A program made the translations under genes and the position numbers. 64,000 nucleotides of DNA from Sphingomonas paeninsulae (lineage in GTDB: Bacteria > Pseudomonadota > Alphaproteobacteria > Sphingomonadales > Sphingomonadaceae). Positions 18,040 to 26,577 of the stretch are shown one piece after another. The stretch spans positions 434,001-498,000 of the forward strand of contig NZ_CP032829.1 of assembly GCF_003660165.1 (NCBI RefSeq), given 5' to 3'. A model generated the notes under the pieces. That model did not search any database. It saw only the letters and a list, made by a program, of their open reading frames with translations, and was not told where the DNA came from. Every line of letters begins with the position of its first letter. Positions within the stretch are counted from its first letter, which is position 1.

Positions 18040-18336
18040 ATGCGTACTAAATTCATAGTCTTATTCACCTCTTTTATGACAGTTTCGTGCAATAACTATA
18101 ACCATGATGTTTATATGAGTAAGGACAATGCACTATACGTCTCCTCGCTGAATGCACTTAAGCAATTAGACCCCGCTTATGTTAAGAATGCGAATGGTAA
18201 TTCGCGTGGAATCTGGATTGATGGTAAGTACAATCAATGTGTACTATTTACCACTTTGGGAAGTCAGATAATCGAAGGTCCTTCAAGAGCGCTATGTTTC
18301 AGCCAAAAGACTGGAGAGTTTGTCGGTCGTATATAA
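18040..18336 (+). CDS. small putative lipoprotein, AT-rich
   Basis: A 98-residue protein with an N-terminal hydrophobic segment and a lipobox-like cysteine (IVLFTSFMTVSC, C17), so probably a lipoprotein. The rest (DPAYVKNANGN, GIWIDGKYNQCVLF) matches no family I recognise. It has a strong AAAAGGAGG ribosome-binding site. Its base composition is clearly AT-richer than the neighbours, and it lies between two direct repeats, which suggests horizontal acquisition. Confidence 0.65.
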   Translation: MRTKFIVLFTSFMTVSCNNYNHDVYMSKDNALYVSSLNALKQLDPAYVKNANGNSRGIWIDGKYNQCVLFTTLGSQIIEGPSRALCFSQKTGEFVGRI

Positions 18337-18486
18337 TGACAATATCGCCTAACTCCCCGCGACATGCTGTCGTGGCGAATATAAGTGCCATCCCCATAGC
18401 CCGTTTCATGCCGCCCCATTTTTGGGCACAACTCATTCTACCCGAGGCAACCGATAGCATTGATCCGTTAATTTGCTGGCGCTGAC

Positions 18487-18511
18487 GCCAAACACATGTT
18501 TGTCGTCACCC
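18487..18511 (+). repeat. 25-nt direct repeat, copy 2
   Basis: GCCAAACACATGTTTGTCG followed by TCACCC. It is the second copy of the repeat at 17802-17826, 685 bp downstream. The core CAAACA-CA-TGTTTG is a perfect 6-bp inverted repeat. Confidence 0.55.
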
Positions 18512-18557
18512 TCTCTCGGTAGAAAGCTCCAAATCGCACTTCCTCAGGCACAATTCT

Positions 18558-18627
18558 CCAAAAGTGTACGACAAACCCTGCCGTCTTGATAAAATGTACG
18601 ACAACCTCTTTTTCGGGGTTTGTCGTC
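18558..18627. repeat. cluster of TGTACGACAA repeats with an 11-bp inverted copy
   Basis: GTGTACGACAAACCC (18564-18578) and AATGTACGACAACC (18593-18606) are near-identical direct copies. GGGTTTGTCGT (18616-18626) is a perfect 11-bp inverted copy of ACGACAAACCC (18568-18578). The layout resembles protein-binding iterons or the end of a mobile element, not a simple terminator. Confidence 0.5.
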
Positions 18628-18711
18628 AGGCTCCAGTTCGCGAGCCCAACGGCTGCGGTCTATCTCCCTCTGTTAAAAACAGCCGGGCCATAGTCCTCTC
18701 CCAACTCATCA

Positions 18712-19722
18712 TCACCCGGTGACATGCAATCCGACCAATATCGCCGCAAACACAAGATAGAGCAGCCCCATTGCCGCAAGCAGCTTGCGCGATAGGACGC
18801 CTCGCCGAAACGCAATGAACATGATCCCCACCGCGATCGCCGTCGCGCCGGCCGCCACCAAAAGCGGCGTGCCAAGCATCCACGGCGTGAAGAACAAGCC
18901 GAGCGCAGTTGGCACGGTCGCCTGAATCATCATCGACCCAGAGATATTGGCAAGGGCCAACCGATGTTTACCCTGTCGAACCCAGATGATCGCGTTCATG
19001 GTTTCGGGCAGTTCGGTCGCGATTGGACTGAGGAGAAGCGCGAGCAATTGGGGTTTCAGGCCGAGTGCCGGACCAAGGTCTTCGAGTTGCGAAACAAACA
19101 CGCGTGACGCAATAAAGATCACGACCAGCGCCATCAGCGTCTGGGCGATCGCCCATGCTGTGCTTGGGTTTTCGGTATGGGGTTGAATCTTGAGCGGCTC
19201 AAGCTCGCCTTCTTCGTCGTCGCCGGGGCCGGTCATCTCCTGTCGGACATACAGGCCATAGGCGACCAGGAACAGGACACCGAACCACGGCTTCCACGCG
19301 AACAGAACCAGACCGAGCGCGATTTTCGCCGCAAAAAGGACCAAAAACCAACCCTGATCGCGGCTCAACCGTCGGAATTCGTCTCTAATAGCGGCCGTGT
19401 TCGGCAAGTGCCTTCGGGTCGCAATCAAGACAATGCCGACCGTTGCATAAGCGATTGTGGACAAGGCCAGTGGCCCACCAAGGGCTGCGCCGACACCAAG
19501 GTCTTTCGACGCCGCAGTCGCACCGAATGCGACGGCCACCAACGTCACCACGCTTTCGGGCAACGCCGTTCCGAACGCGGCCAATATGGTTCCGGTGGCT
19601 TTCTGTCCCACGGCAAGGCGCTGGCCGACCCACTCCACACCGTTCACGAAAAACTCGCAGGCCAGATAGATAGTAATTGCCGAGCCTAACAGCAGGCCGA
19701 TCGTCAACCAGATCGAATGCAT
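18712..19722 (-). CDS. sodium/calcium (cation/proton) antiporter, CaCA superfamily
   Basis: A 336-residue membrane protein made of two homologous halves, each with the alpha-repeat acidic motif: AAFGTALPESVVT near residue 50 and SPIATELPETMNAI in the second half. Ten or so hydrophobic helices are visible, with a charged cytoplasmic loop (GPGDDEEGELEPLK) between the halves. It should exchange Ca2+ or another cation for Na+ or H+ across the inner membrane. I prefer the ATG at 19722 (MHSIWLTIG), with a GAGGA site upstream, over the longer frame to 19839, whose extra residues are not membrane-like. Confidence 0.85.
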   Translation of the reverse strand: MHSIWLTIGLLLGSAITIYLACEFFVNGVEWVGQRLAVGQKATGTILAAFGTALPESVVTLVAVAFGATAASKDLGVGAALGGPLALSTIAYATVGIVLIATRRHLPNTAAIRDEFRRLSRDQGWFLVLFAAKIALGLVLFAWKPWFGVLFLVAYGLYVRQEMTGPGDDEEGELEPLKIQPHTENPSTAWAIAQTLMALVVIFIASRVFVSQLEDLGPALGLKPQLLALLLSPIATELPETMNAIIWVRQGKHRLALANISGSMMIQATVPTALGLFFTPWMLGTPLLVAAGATAIAVGIMFIAFRRGVLSRKLLAAMGLLYLVFAAILVGLHVTG

Positions 19723-19960
19723 TCGAAAATCCTCAGGGGTCGGCGGCGAACACACGGATCCATACACGTGCCCGACCCCATCGAACACCTGCCGATCCAT
19801 GGTCTCGCCGAACCATAAGGTCATCTGCACCACGGCCAAGGCCGAGTATGTTGACGCAGATCCCGCTGAAGATGCGGGTGGCTACTCCCCAAGAAGCCCG
19901 AACGCTATGCTGCGAACGGCATTTCGGGTCAAGCCTGCCCGATCACGCTGGTGCCGTCTC

Positions 19961-21319
19961 TTACTCTATCGCAGTGAAGGCGAGTACGACCGACGTGCCG
20001 CCATCGGCACTTTGCCCGATATTCAATGCGCCGCCATATGTACTCATGATCCGTTCCACGATGGCGAGCCCCAGTCCGGCGCTATCGCTTCGTGAGTTAT
20101 CGGCGCGCCAATATCGTTTGCGGGCATTCGACCTTTGATCGGCGGCGATGCCCGGACCATCGTCGGCAACTTCAAGCGACCCGGAAGGTGCAACCGACAC
20201 AACGATCCGCGTGCCAACCGGTGTATGACGAATGGCATTGTCGATCAGATTGCCGAGCGCGATCTCTATGATCCCGAGCGGTATTCGAATGGCGATGACG
20301 CCGGCCGTACCTGCATCGAACGAGATCGAACGGCCACTGTTGAGCACAATTGGCGCGTAAAGTTCGACGGTCACCCTCGCCGCGTCGACCAGATCGCTTG
20401 TCGTGGACGAGCGTTCGGCGTTTTCAAGCGAAGCCAGTGCCAGCAACTGGTCGATAACGCGCGCCGCCCGTTTGACGCCGATCAGCAATTGCGCCTTCAA
20501 TTGATCATCGGCCACTTCGGCGCGCAGGGCAATCAGGGCCAGTGGCGTGCGCAACTCATGGGCCACATTGCTGACAAATTCGCTTTGGCTGAGATAGGCG
20601 TATTCGAGACGGTCGAGCGCGCGATTGGTGGCCCTGGCGAGTGGCTGCGCCTCAGCAGGCAAACCCTCGATCGTAAGCCTTTGGTCCAATCTACCCGGCC
20701 CTATAAGATCCGCCTCCCGCGACACTCTGGCAATCGCTCGCGTGCCTTGCCGTGCCACGAAAGCGGTCAGCAAAAGCAGGCTGAGGATCGTCAAAGGGAC
20801 AAGCCAGACCAATCGGGATAGGAAAAAGGCGATCACGTCATCGACGATCACTTCCGGATTGCGATTGTCCTGCGCGATCACCACCCATGCTCTGGGTAAT
20901 GACCCCGCCGCCGGTAATAAATTACCGATCGGCATGATCAGGATGTTCAGTGATTTGTGATGGAAGGAGGACTCTTTGTCCGTACGCTCCATGCGAATGG
21001 CGGCAGGTGGCAGCGCGCGCGCGCTGCTGGCGACAAGAACACCCTTGTCATCAAATACGCCAAAGGTTCGGCTGCCTTGTTTGGCGTCAAAGGATATTCC
21101 CATATGTGCGCCCGGACGCAACTCTATGCCGTGGTCGTTGCGGACAAGCGCCGCCGCAACACGGCTCGCATCGCGGTGCAGGCGGCCATTCACGAAATCA
21201 TCAGCGGTCTGTCGCAGCAGAAAGGACAAACCAAAGGTCAGCGCCAGGGCGATGGCGAGGATAACCAGCGACTGGGCCAGTATAATCTGCCCGTACAGCG
21301 AACGCGGCTTCCTTATCAT
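19961..21319 (-). CDS. sensor histidine kinase (QseC/TctE type)
   Basis: A 452-residue sensor kinase. Transmembrane helices lie near residues 12-35 and 166-188, enclosing a periplasmic sensor of about 130 residues. A HAMP-like linker leads to the H-box SNVAHELRTPLA (H254), the N-box NLIDNAIRHTP, DDGPGI and GLGLAIV. All catalytic boxes are intact. It is coupled by ATGA overlap to the response regulator upstream. The signal is unknown; relatives respond to small molecules, metals or tricarboxylates. Confidence 0.9.
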   Translation of the reverse strand: MIRKPRSLYGQIILAQSLVILAIALALTFGLSFLLRQTADDFVNGRLHRDASRVAAALVRNDHGIELRPGAHMGISFDAKQGSRTFGVFDDKGVLVASSARALPPAAIRMERTDKESSFHHKSLNILIMPIGNLLPAAGSLPRAWVVIAQDNRNPEVIVDDVIAFFLSRLVWLVPLTILSLLLLTAFVARQGTRAIARVSREADLIGPGRLDQRLTIEGLPAEAQPLARATNRALDRLEYAYLSQSEFVSNVAHELRTPLALIALRAEVADDQLKAQLLIGVKRAARVIDQLLALASLENAERSSTTSDLVDAARVTVELYAPIVLNSGRSISFDAGTAGVIAIRIPLGIIEIALGNLIDNAIRHTPVGTRIVVSVAPSGSLEVADDGPGIAADQRSNARKRYWRADNSRSDSAGLGLAIVERIMSTYGGALNIGQSADGGTSVVLAFTAIE

Positions 21320-21990
21320 CGCAGCCGTTTCAGGATGTAACCGATACCACGCACCGTCTGCAGTTCCACGTCGAGCGACCGGCTTTTCAGTTTTTGCCGA
21401 ATGCGATGCACATAGACCTCGACCGCATTTGAACCGAGCGTATCGCCGGACCCGAAAAGCTGGTCTTCAAGAACACGCTTGGGCGTCACATGCTCGCTGC
21501 GGCGAAGCAATATTTCCAGCAATTCGGTTTCACGGATCGACATCGAGATTTGCTCGCCACAGATCGTCAGTTCGCGGGTTTCGGTGTCGAGCGACAGATC
21601 ACCGATGCCGATGCGGCGATCGACATAGCCACCCTGCCGCCGGAGGACCGCTTCGACTCTTGCATGAAGCTCATCGAACAGAAACGGCTTCACGATAAAG
21701 TCGTCCGCACCCGATCTCAGGCCCTCCAGACGCGTCGGCGCGTCGCTGCGCGCTGTCAATATGATAACCGGTTCCACCTGCCCCCGCGAACGCATCCGCT
21801 TAATCACGCTCAATCCGCTTTCATCGGGCAAACCTAGGTCAAGCACGATCAGCGAATAGCTCGTCGTCGCCACCATTTGCAGCGTATCGCCCGCCGACTT
21901 TGCGTGATCGCAATGAATATCATGCCGCTCGAACGCCGCCATAAGCGCGTCGGCAAGTTCGGCGTCGTCCTCGACAATTAGCAAGCGCAT
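21316..21990 (-). CDS. OmpR-family response regulator
   Basis: A 224-residue response regulator. The receiver has the acidic pair E7/D8, the phospho-acceptor D51 in IVLDLGLPDESG, and ILTARSD. The C-terminal winged helix contains LSLDTETRELTICG and the recognition region NAVEVYVHRIRQKLKSR. The start at 21990 (MRLLIVEDD) is the family start; three further residues upstream are not needed. A CTTAC-N6-CTTAC box lies about 50 bp upstream, suggesting autoregulation. The partner kinase overlaps downstream. Confidence 0.92.
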   Translation of the reverse strand: MRLLIVEDDAELADALMAAFERHDIHCDHAKSAGDTLQMVATTSYSLIVLDLGLPDESGLSVIKRMRSRGQVEPVIILTARSDAPTRLEGLRSGADDFIVKPFLFDELHARVEAVLRRQGGYVDRRIGIGDLSLDTETRELTICGEQISMSIRETELLEILLRRSEHVTPKRVLEDQLFGSGDTLGSNAVEVYVHRIRQKLKSRSLDVELQTVRGIGYILKRLR

Positions 21991-22037
21991 GACGAACAAT
22001 AATCCAATCCAGCCTGCCCGGGCTGTGCGGTCTTGTC

Positions 22038-22053
22038 CTTACACAGACCTTAC
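22038..22053. promoter_or_regulatory. CTTAC-N6-CTTAC direct repeat, candidate response-regulator box
   Basis: Two identical pentamers 11 bp apart, the geometry bound by QseB/PmrA/TctD-type OmpR regulators (consensus CTTAA-N6-CTTAA). The box sits between the response-regulator gene and the divergent small membrane-protein gene, so it could control both. Confidence 0.55.
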
Positions 22054-22167
22054 AGGTTTGATCGGACAGCACAGATATCAGAAGCCGTAAGGCTGTTGTC
22101 AGTTAGCCGACATAATCCCTGTCCTGCAACGCGGACCACACGCGTTTCTGAACGAGGAAAGGCGACG

Positions 22168-22446
22168 ATGATGAGAGTGCAGTCAGCTCAGCAAATGCTT
22201 CCCAGCCACCTCTTAACGCCGTCCGGAGACACCAGCTCACTCATGGAACATGATGTCCCAAAGCTCGAACCTCACACTGATCATGTTCAGTACACGGCCT
22301 TCCGGCCCTATAGTGCCCGGTTGATGCCCTCGGAAAACGCCCCGCACACGATGCGCTGGTGGCGTCCGTTGTACGCCCTGATCACAACGCCCTTCGGTCT
22401 GGGGGTAGCATCGTTTCTGCTCGCGAGTGGGGTTCTCCTGCGCTGA
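22168..22446 (+). CDS. small membrane protein, function unknown
   Basis: A 92-residue protein with a polar N-terminus and one C-terminal hydrophobic helix (FGLGVASFLLASGVLL) that would make it tail-anchored. The start MMRVQSAQQM has a GAGGAAAGG site. It is not similar to anything I recognise. It lies divergent to the two-component genes, next to the candidate CTTAC box, and upstream of the autotransporter gene. It may be a target of that two-component system. Confidence 0.5.
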   Translation: MMRVQSAQQMLPSHLLTPSGDTSSLMEHDVPKLEPHTDHVQYTAFRPYSARLMPSENAPHTMRWWRPLYALITTPFGLGVASFLLASGVLLR

Positions 22447-22589
22447 ACATGCCCACGCGCCTGATCTTGCAGGCCAGACCATATCTTAGATTTCGAGCGA
22501 ACGCGGCTCGGAATTGAATAGCGCAAGCGACCCGCGCGCCACCTCATTCAGACACCACTCCAGCAAATTTCCCAACCAAAGGTTTTACC

Positions 22590-25040
22590 GTGGCCATTAA
22601 GAGTATCCGCAAACGTCTTTTCCTTTCTCCGGCAATTGTGACGGGAATGACGCTCTTCTCCGGCACAGCCTGGGCGGACTGCGTAGCCGACACGACGGGA
22701 CAGACGGTAAGCTGTACCTCCAGTTCAACAGGTTATTCTACCTCTGCCCCCGGTGTTGCGGTTACCGTTACCAATGGGGCATCGGTAACCGGGAGCGGCT
22801 TGCAGGCAGTCGGGGCCAACAGTTCGGTCGATACTCTCGGCACCATCAATACCGGCTCTGGCACGACGGCCGTTTCGCTCGGCGGCAACGGGACGATAAC
22901 AGAGGAAGCGGCAGCATCCGGCGCGATCACAGGAAATATTCTGTTCGGCGCAGCAACGGGTGCTCAGGTTAATACGGTCAATAATCTCAGTACGACGAAC
23001 GGAATCGCCGGTTTAATCACGTCCGTCGGAAACACGACAATCAACAATTCCGGCCTCGTGAGCGGCGGCATCGTCGAAACGACGGCCAGCGGCGCCGACA
23101 CGGTCAATATAATAAATTCCACCGGTGCGACGATTACCGGCGCCATTACGACCTCCGATACGACCAACCTGATGAATACCGGCACGATCACCGGGACTAC
23201 CACGACGACGGCTCCTTTAACCATCACCAACAATGTTGGCGGCGTTATCACCGGGAGCATCACCGGCACCACGCCGGCGGTGGGCTCCGGATTTCTTTCC
23301 GTACTCAATAACGGAGCGATTACCGGCGATATCATAGAGACGGCGGGAAGCACGGCTGGATCGGTCACGGTCAACAATAACAGCGGCGCAACGCTCACCG
23401 GCAACATCACGACGGCAGACGCAACGAATTTCACAAACGCTGGCACTTACGCCGGTATTATCACCAACACATCCATCGTTCCGGGCAGCGTAAACAACAG
23501 CGGCACCATGACGCTTTCGGGCATTATGACAGGAACCCTGACCAACAGCGGAACTCTGACGGTCGGAACAACCGCCAGCCCCGCCGCACCGGCCCTGCTC
23601 ACCATCAATGGCAGTTATTCGCAGACGGGCGTGCTCAATGTTCCGATGCTTTCGTCGGCCGTCGCCGGCACCGGATACGGCCAGATTCACACTACGGGTA
23701 CGGCGGCTCTGGCTGGAACGATCAACGTTACGCCGGTTCAGGGATTTTACCCGACCGGCAGCACCTATAATATCGTTCTCGCCGATCAGGGTATCACCAA
23801 TAATGGCGTTACCGTGAATGGCGTTACGACGGTGTCACCGTTCCTGACCTTCACATCCAATGGCGTGGTAACAGTCTCTGGCGCGCAACAGGCTTTGCAG
23901 ATCGCGGCAACACGGACCGCCACCTACATATCGGTACTGGCACCAACCGCTACCGCCAATCAGCTCGCCGTTGCAGGCGGAGCCCAGACTGCGGCAAGCG
24001 GTGGCTTTCAGAACCTCGTGAATACAGCCAATGTTGCGCCCACCGGCGATGCTGCGGTCCTTGTAGGCGGCGTGGACTTTATGACCGTCGCACAGGCGCA
24101 GACGTTCTTCGATCAGGTTAGTCCGCAGGGCTATGGCGCTTATGTCACAGCATTGCAGGATCAGGGAAATCTGTTCAGCCGCCAGATCAACATGCGCCTC
24201 GATACGCTTGGCATAACAAAGGATGCTACGCCGGGTCTGTGGCTGACACCTTATTTCCAGCGCGGTAAAGCGGGCGGCAACACCTATGGCAGCGGCGAGA
24301 CTATCTTTGGTATTCAGGGCGGCGTGGACGTCGGCAATGAATTTGCGCACGGCGGAATGTCCGTCGGATATTCAAAGGCCAATGTCGATTATAATGTCGG
24401 CAACCTCACTGGTTCTGACAGCAGTCTTCAGGTGGGTGCCTATGGTGGCATTACGCTGAAACGCTTCAATGCCGATCTCCAGATCGACTATATTCACGGT
24501 TCAGTTTCAGCCAGCAAGTCAATTGCTCTTGGAGCTACGTCAAGGACAGCAACCGCCGATACGAGCGCCAATCTCTTTAAGGCTGTTGCTACGCTGGGCT
24601 ATAATTTTGGTGGCGAAAGTAACCGGATACAGCCCTTCGTCGGCTTCGATTTCAACAAGGGTAAAATCAATGGCTTTACCGAAGGCGGGGCCAACAGCGC
24701 GGATCTGACCGTCGATGGGTTGAACGCAGACCGTCAGGATGTGCTGGTTGGATTCGACTATGCCCGCATGACAGGATCGGTCCGCCCCTATCTGCATCTG
24801 GCCTATCGTTATAATTTGCTCAATCCTAACACGCAGATCACCGCGATGTTCAACGCCGATCCGACCACCAGTTTCACCGTTACCGACCTTGTACCATCGC
24901 GTTCAGAAGAAGACGCGAATGCCGGGGTCCGGTTTCAGGCGGACGATTGGGGCTCATACCTCTTTGTCGGCTATCAGGGAACAATTCGCAGCGGCCTGAC
25001 CAGTCACGGTGTCAACGCTGGCGTATTGGTGGCATTCTAA
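22590..25040 (+). CDS. autotransporter domain-containing outer-membrane protein
   Basis: An 816-residue type V secretion protein with a GTG start. A signal peptide ends at about residue 29 (SGTAWA). The passenger (about 30-530) is a Thr/Asn/Gly-rich beta-helix built from short repeats of the TITNxxGxxITGxI type. The C-terminal 270 residues (from LWLTPYFQRGKAGG) form the autotransporter barrel with GGMSVGYSKANVDY and end in VNAGVLVAF with the required terminal phenylalanine. No protease or known adhesin motif was seen in the passenger, so surface structure or adhesion is the only supportable role. Confidence 0.85.
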   Translation: MAIKSIRKRLFLSPAIVTGMTLFSGTAWADCVADTTGQTVSCTSSSTGYSTSAPGVAVTVTNGASVTGSGLQAVGANSSVDTLGTINTGSGTTAVSLGGNGTITEEAAASGAITGNILFGAATGAQVNTVNNLSTTNGIAGLITSVGNTTINNSGLVSGGIVETTASGADTVNIINSTGATITGAITTSDTTNLMNTGTITGTTTTTAPLTITNNVGGVITGSITGTTPAVGSGFLSVLNNGAITGDIIETAGSTAGSVTVNNNSGATLTGNITTADATNFTNAGTYAGIITNTSIVPGSVNNSGTMTLSGIMTGTLTNSGTLTVGTTASPAAPALLTINGSYSQTGVLNVPMLSSAVAGTGYGQIHTTGTAALAGTINVTPVQGFYPTGSTYNIVLADQGITNNGVTVNGVTTVSPFLTFTSNGVVTVSGAQQALQIAATRTATYISVLAPTATANQLAVAGGAQTAASGGFQNLVNTANVAPTGDAAVLVGGVDFMTVAQAQTFFDQVSPQGYGAYVTALQDQGNLFSRQINMRLDTLGITKDATPGLWLTPYFQRGKAGGNTYGSGETIFGIQGGVDVGNEFAHGGMSVGYSKANVDYNVGNLTGSDSSLQVGAYGGITLKRFNADLQIDYIHGSVSASKSIALGATSRTATADTSANLFKAVATLGYNFGGESNRIQPFVGFDFNKGKINGFTEGGANSADLTVDGLNADRQDVLVGFDYARMTGSVRPYLHLAYRYNLLNPNTQITAMFNADPTTSFTVTDLVPSRSEEDANAGVRFQADDWGSYLFVGYQGTIRSGLTSHGVNAGVLVAF

Positions 25041-25156
25041 ACGTCTATTCCAGACCGGTGTATCATTGCCGCAACTGCGCTTGATTCCAGATGACGTTTG
25101 TTTTTCCCGCCGTTCGGCCGTCGTTCAGCGTCATATGCCGTATTGATTCAAGGCGA

Positions 25157-25178
25157 CCGTTCATTGCTTATTGAACGG
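25157..25178. terminator. hairpin downstream of the autotransporter gene, weak terminator candidate
   Basis: CCGTTCA and TGAACGG form a perfect 7-bp stem with an 8-nt loop, followed shortly by TTTT. It lies about 120 bp past the autotransporter stop. The short T run makes terminator function uncertain. Confidence 0.35.
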
Positions 25179-25212
25179 CAAGTTTTAACGCGGTCCCTAT
25201 CATGATTACAAA

Positions 25213-25239
25213 AGTCGTAGTTAGATCGGATTTACGACT
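25213..25239. promoter_or_regulatory. inverted repeat AGTCGTA-N13-TACGACT, candidate operator of the efflux operon
   Basis: A perfect 7-bp inverted repeat 35 bp before the start of the RND adaptor gene. The position suits a TetR-type repressor site, but no regulator gene is adjacent. Confidence 0.4.
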
Positions 25240-25273
25240 ACGGCCAATATGACGGCCGAGTGCGGGAGACTAT

Positions 25274-26569
25274 ATGGCGACTGACGGCGTGAGCGATCAA
25301 AACGAGCTTATGGAAGCCGATGGCCACGGTCGTCGCCTGTCGCCAAGGGCAAAGTCCCTCAGTTGGATCGCTGGCATAATCGGCCTGATCCTGCTGGTCG
25401 GTTTTGCGTATTTCCTGTCGCATAAAGGCTCAGCGACGGGTCCGAAAAGCGGTGCCGGTCGGGGCGGCGGCAGCCGGGGAGCCGGCGGCATGAATCAGCC
25501 GACGACCGTTGGGACTGCAAAAGCGGTAAGCGCCGACCTGCCAATTCTGGTCGAAGCACTTGGCACGGTGACCCCGGCGGCAACGGTTACCGTCCGACCG
25601 CAAGTTTCGGGCACGATTACCCAGATACTTTACACCGAGGGTCAGTTGGTTAAGCGCGGTCAGGCAATCGCGATCATCGACCCCCGCCCCTATAGCGCGG
25701 TATTGCTTCAGGCGCAGGGCGCGCTGATCCGCGACCGTGCACAGCTTGAAAACGCGCGGGTGCAACTTCAGCGTTACGACACATTGTTGAAACAGGATTC
25801 GATTGCGCGTCAGGACAGGGATACTCAGGCGGCGCTCGTTCATCAGCTTCAGGGAACGATCGTGCTCGATCAGGGTGCCGTTCAACAGGCGCAGATCAAC
25901 GTGGGCTTTACCAAAATCGTATCACCGGTCACCGGGCGCGTCGGCTTGAGGGTGATAGATGTCGGCAACTATATCGCTGCCGGGGATGCCAACGGCGTCG
26001 CTGTCGTTACCACATTGCAGCCCATCGACGTCGAATTCGCAGTACCGCAGCAAAAAGCACCTTCGATCCAGAAGCGCATCGCTCAGGGTGCGACCATTGC
26101 TGCGATTGCGCTCGACAGCACACGCACGCAGCAACTCGATTCAGGACGATTCTCAACGCTCGACAACCGGGTCGATCCCACGACCGGCACCATCAAAGGC
26201 AAAGCGAGATTTGCGAACGCGGGCAACCAGCTCTACCCGAGCCAGTTCGTCAACGTGCGTTTGACGGTGGACACGATCAGCAATGTCGTAACAGTTCCGC
26301 CATCAGCGGTCCGCTCCGGTCCCGACGGCAGCTTCGTCTGGCTTCTCAAGGGAGACCGCAGCGTCACGGAACGTAAGGTTACGACCGGCATATCCGATAA
26401 CGACAAAATGCAGATCACCAATGGTCTTGCCATCGGGGAAACGATCATAACCGACGGCGGCGATCGATTGACCGAAGGCGCAAAGGTTACGCTTCCCGGC
26501 GATAAACCAGCGACCGGAGCGGGCGGTGCCGGCAAGGGCAAGCACCGCCGCGCCGCACAGGGCGGCTGA
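25274..26569 (+). CDS. RND efflux periplasmic adaptor (MdtA-like)
   Basis: A 431-residue membrane-fusion protein. It has an N-terminal membrane anchor (about residues 31-49), a Gly/Ser linker, the lipoyl half-motifs ([20 protein letters not shown] and [15 protein letters not shown]-type), a coiled-coil hairpin between them, and a C-terminal beta-barrel with [15 protein letters not shown]. It links the inner-membrane pumps to the outer-membrane channel. First gene of a four-gene MdtABC-type efflux operon, eight bases before the first pump gene. Confidence 0.92.
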   Translation: MATDGVSDQNELMEADGHGRRLSPRAKSLSWIAGIIGLILLVGFAYFLSHKGSATGPKSGAGRGGGSRGAGGMNQPTTVGTAKAVSADLPILVEALGTVTPAATVTVRPQVSGTITQILYTEGQLVKRGQAIAIIDPRPYSAVLLQAQGALIRDRAQLENARVQLQRYDTLLKQDSIARQDRDTQAALVHQLQGTIVLDQGAVQQAQINVGFTKIVSPVTGRVGLRVIDVGNYIAAGDANGVAVVTTLQPIDVEFAVPQQKAPSIQKRIAQGATIAAIALDSTRTQQLDSGRFSTLDNRVDPTTGTIKGKARFANAGNQLYPSQFVNVRLTVDTISNVVTVPPSAVRSGPDGSFVWLLKGDRSVTERKVTTGISDNDKMQITNGLAIGETIITDGGDRLTEGAKVTLPGDKPATGAGGAGKGKHRRAAQGG

Positions 26570-26577
26570 CAACCGTC

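Larger units (their letters stand above)
18337..18711. other. non-coding stretch with repeats
   Basis: This 375-bp stretch contains no supported gene. It contains repeat copy 2 and a cluster of TACGACAA-type repeats (18558-18627), and lies downstream of both flanking genes, which converge here. Confidence 0.6.

Noticed and set aside
22733-23690. Long valine/leucine-rich minus-strand frames under the autotransporter
   Set aside because: They are shadows of the repetitive Thr/Asn/Gly-coding strand; the plus-strand protein has signal, passenger and barrel.
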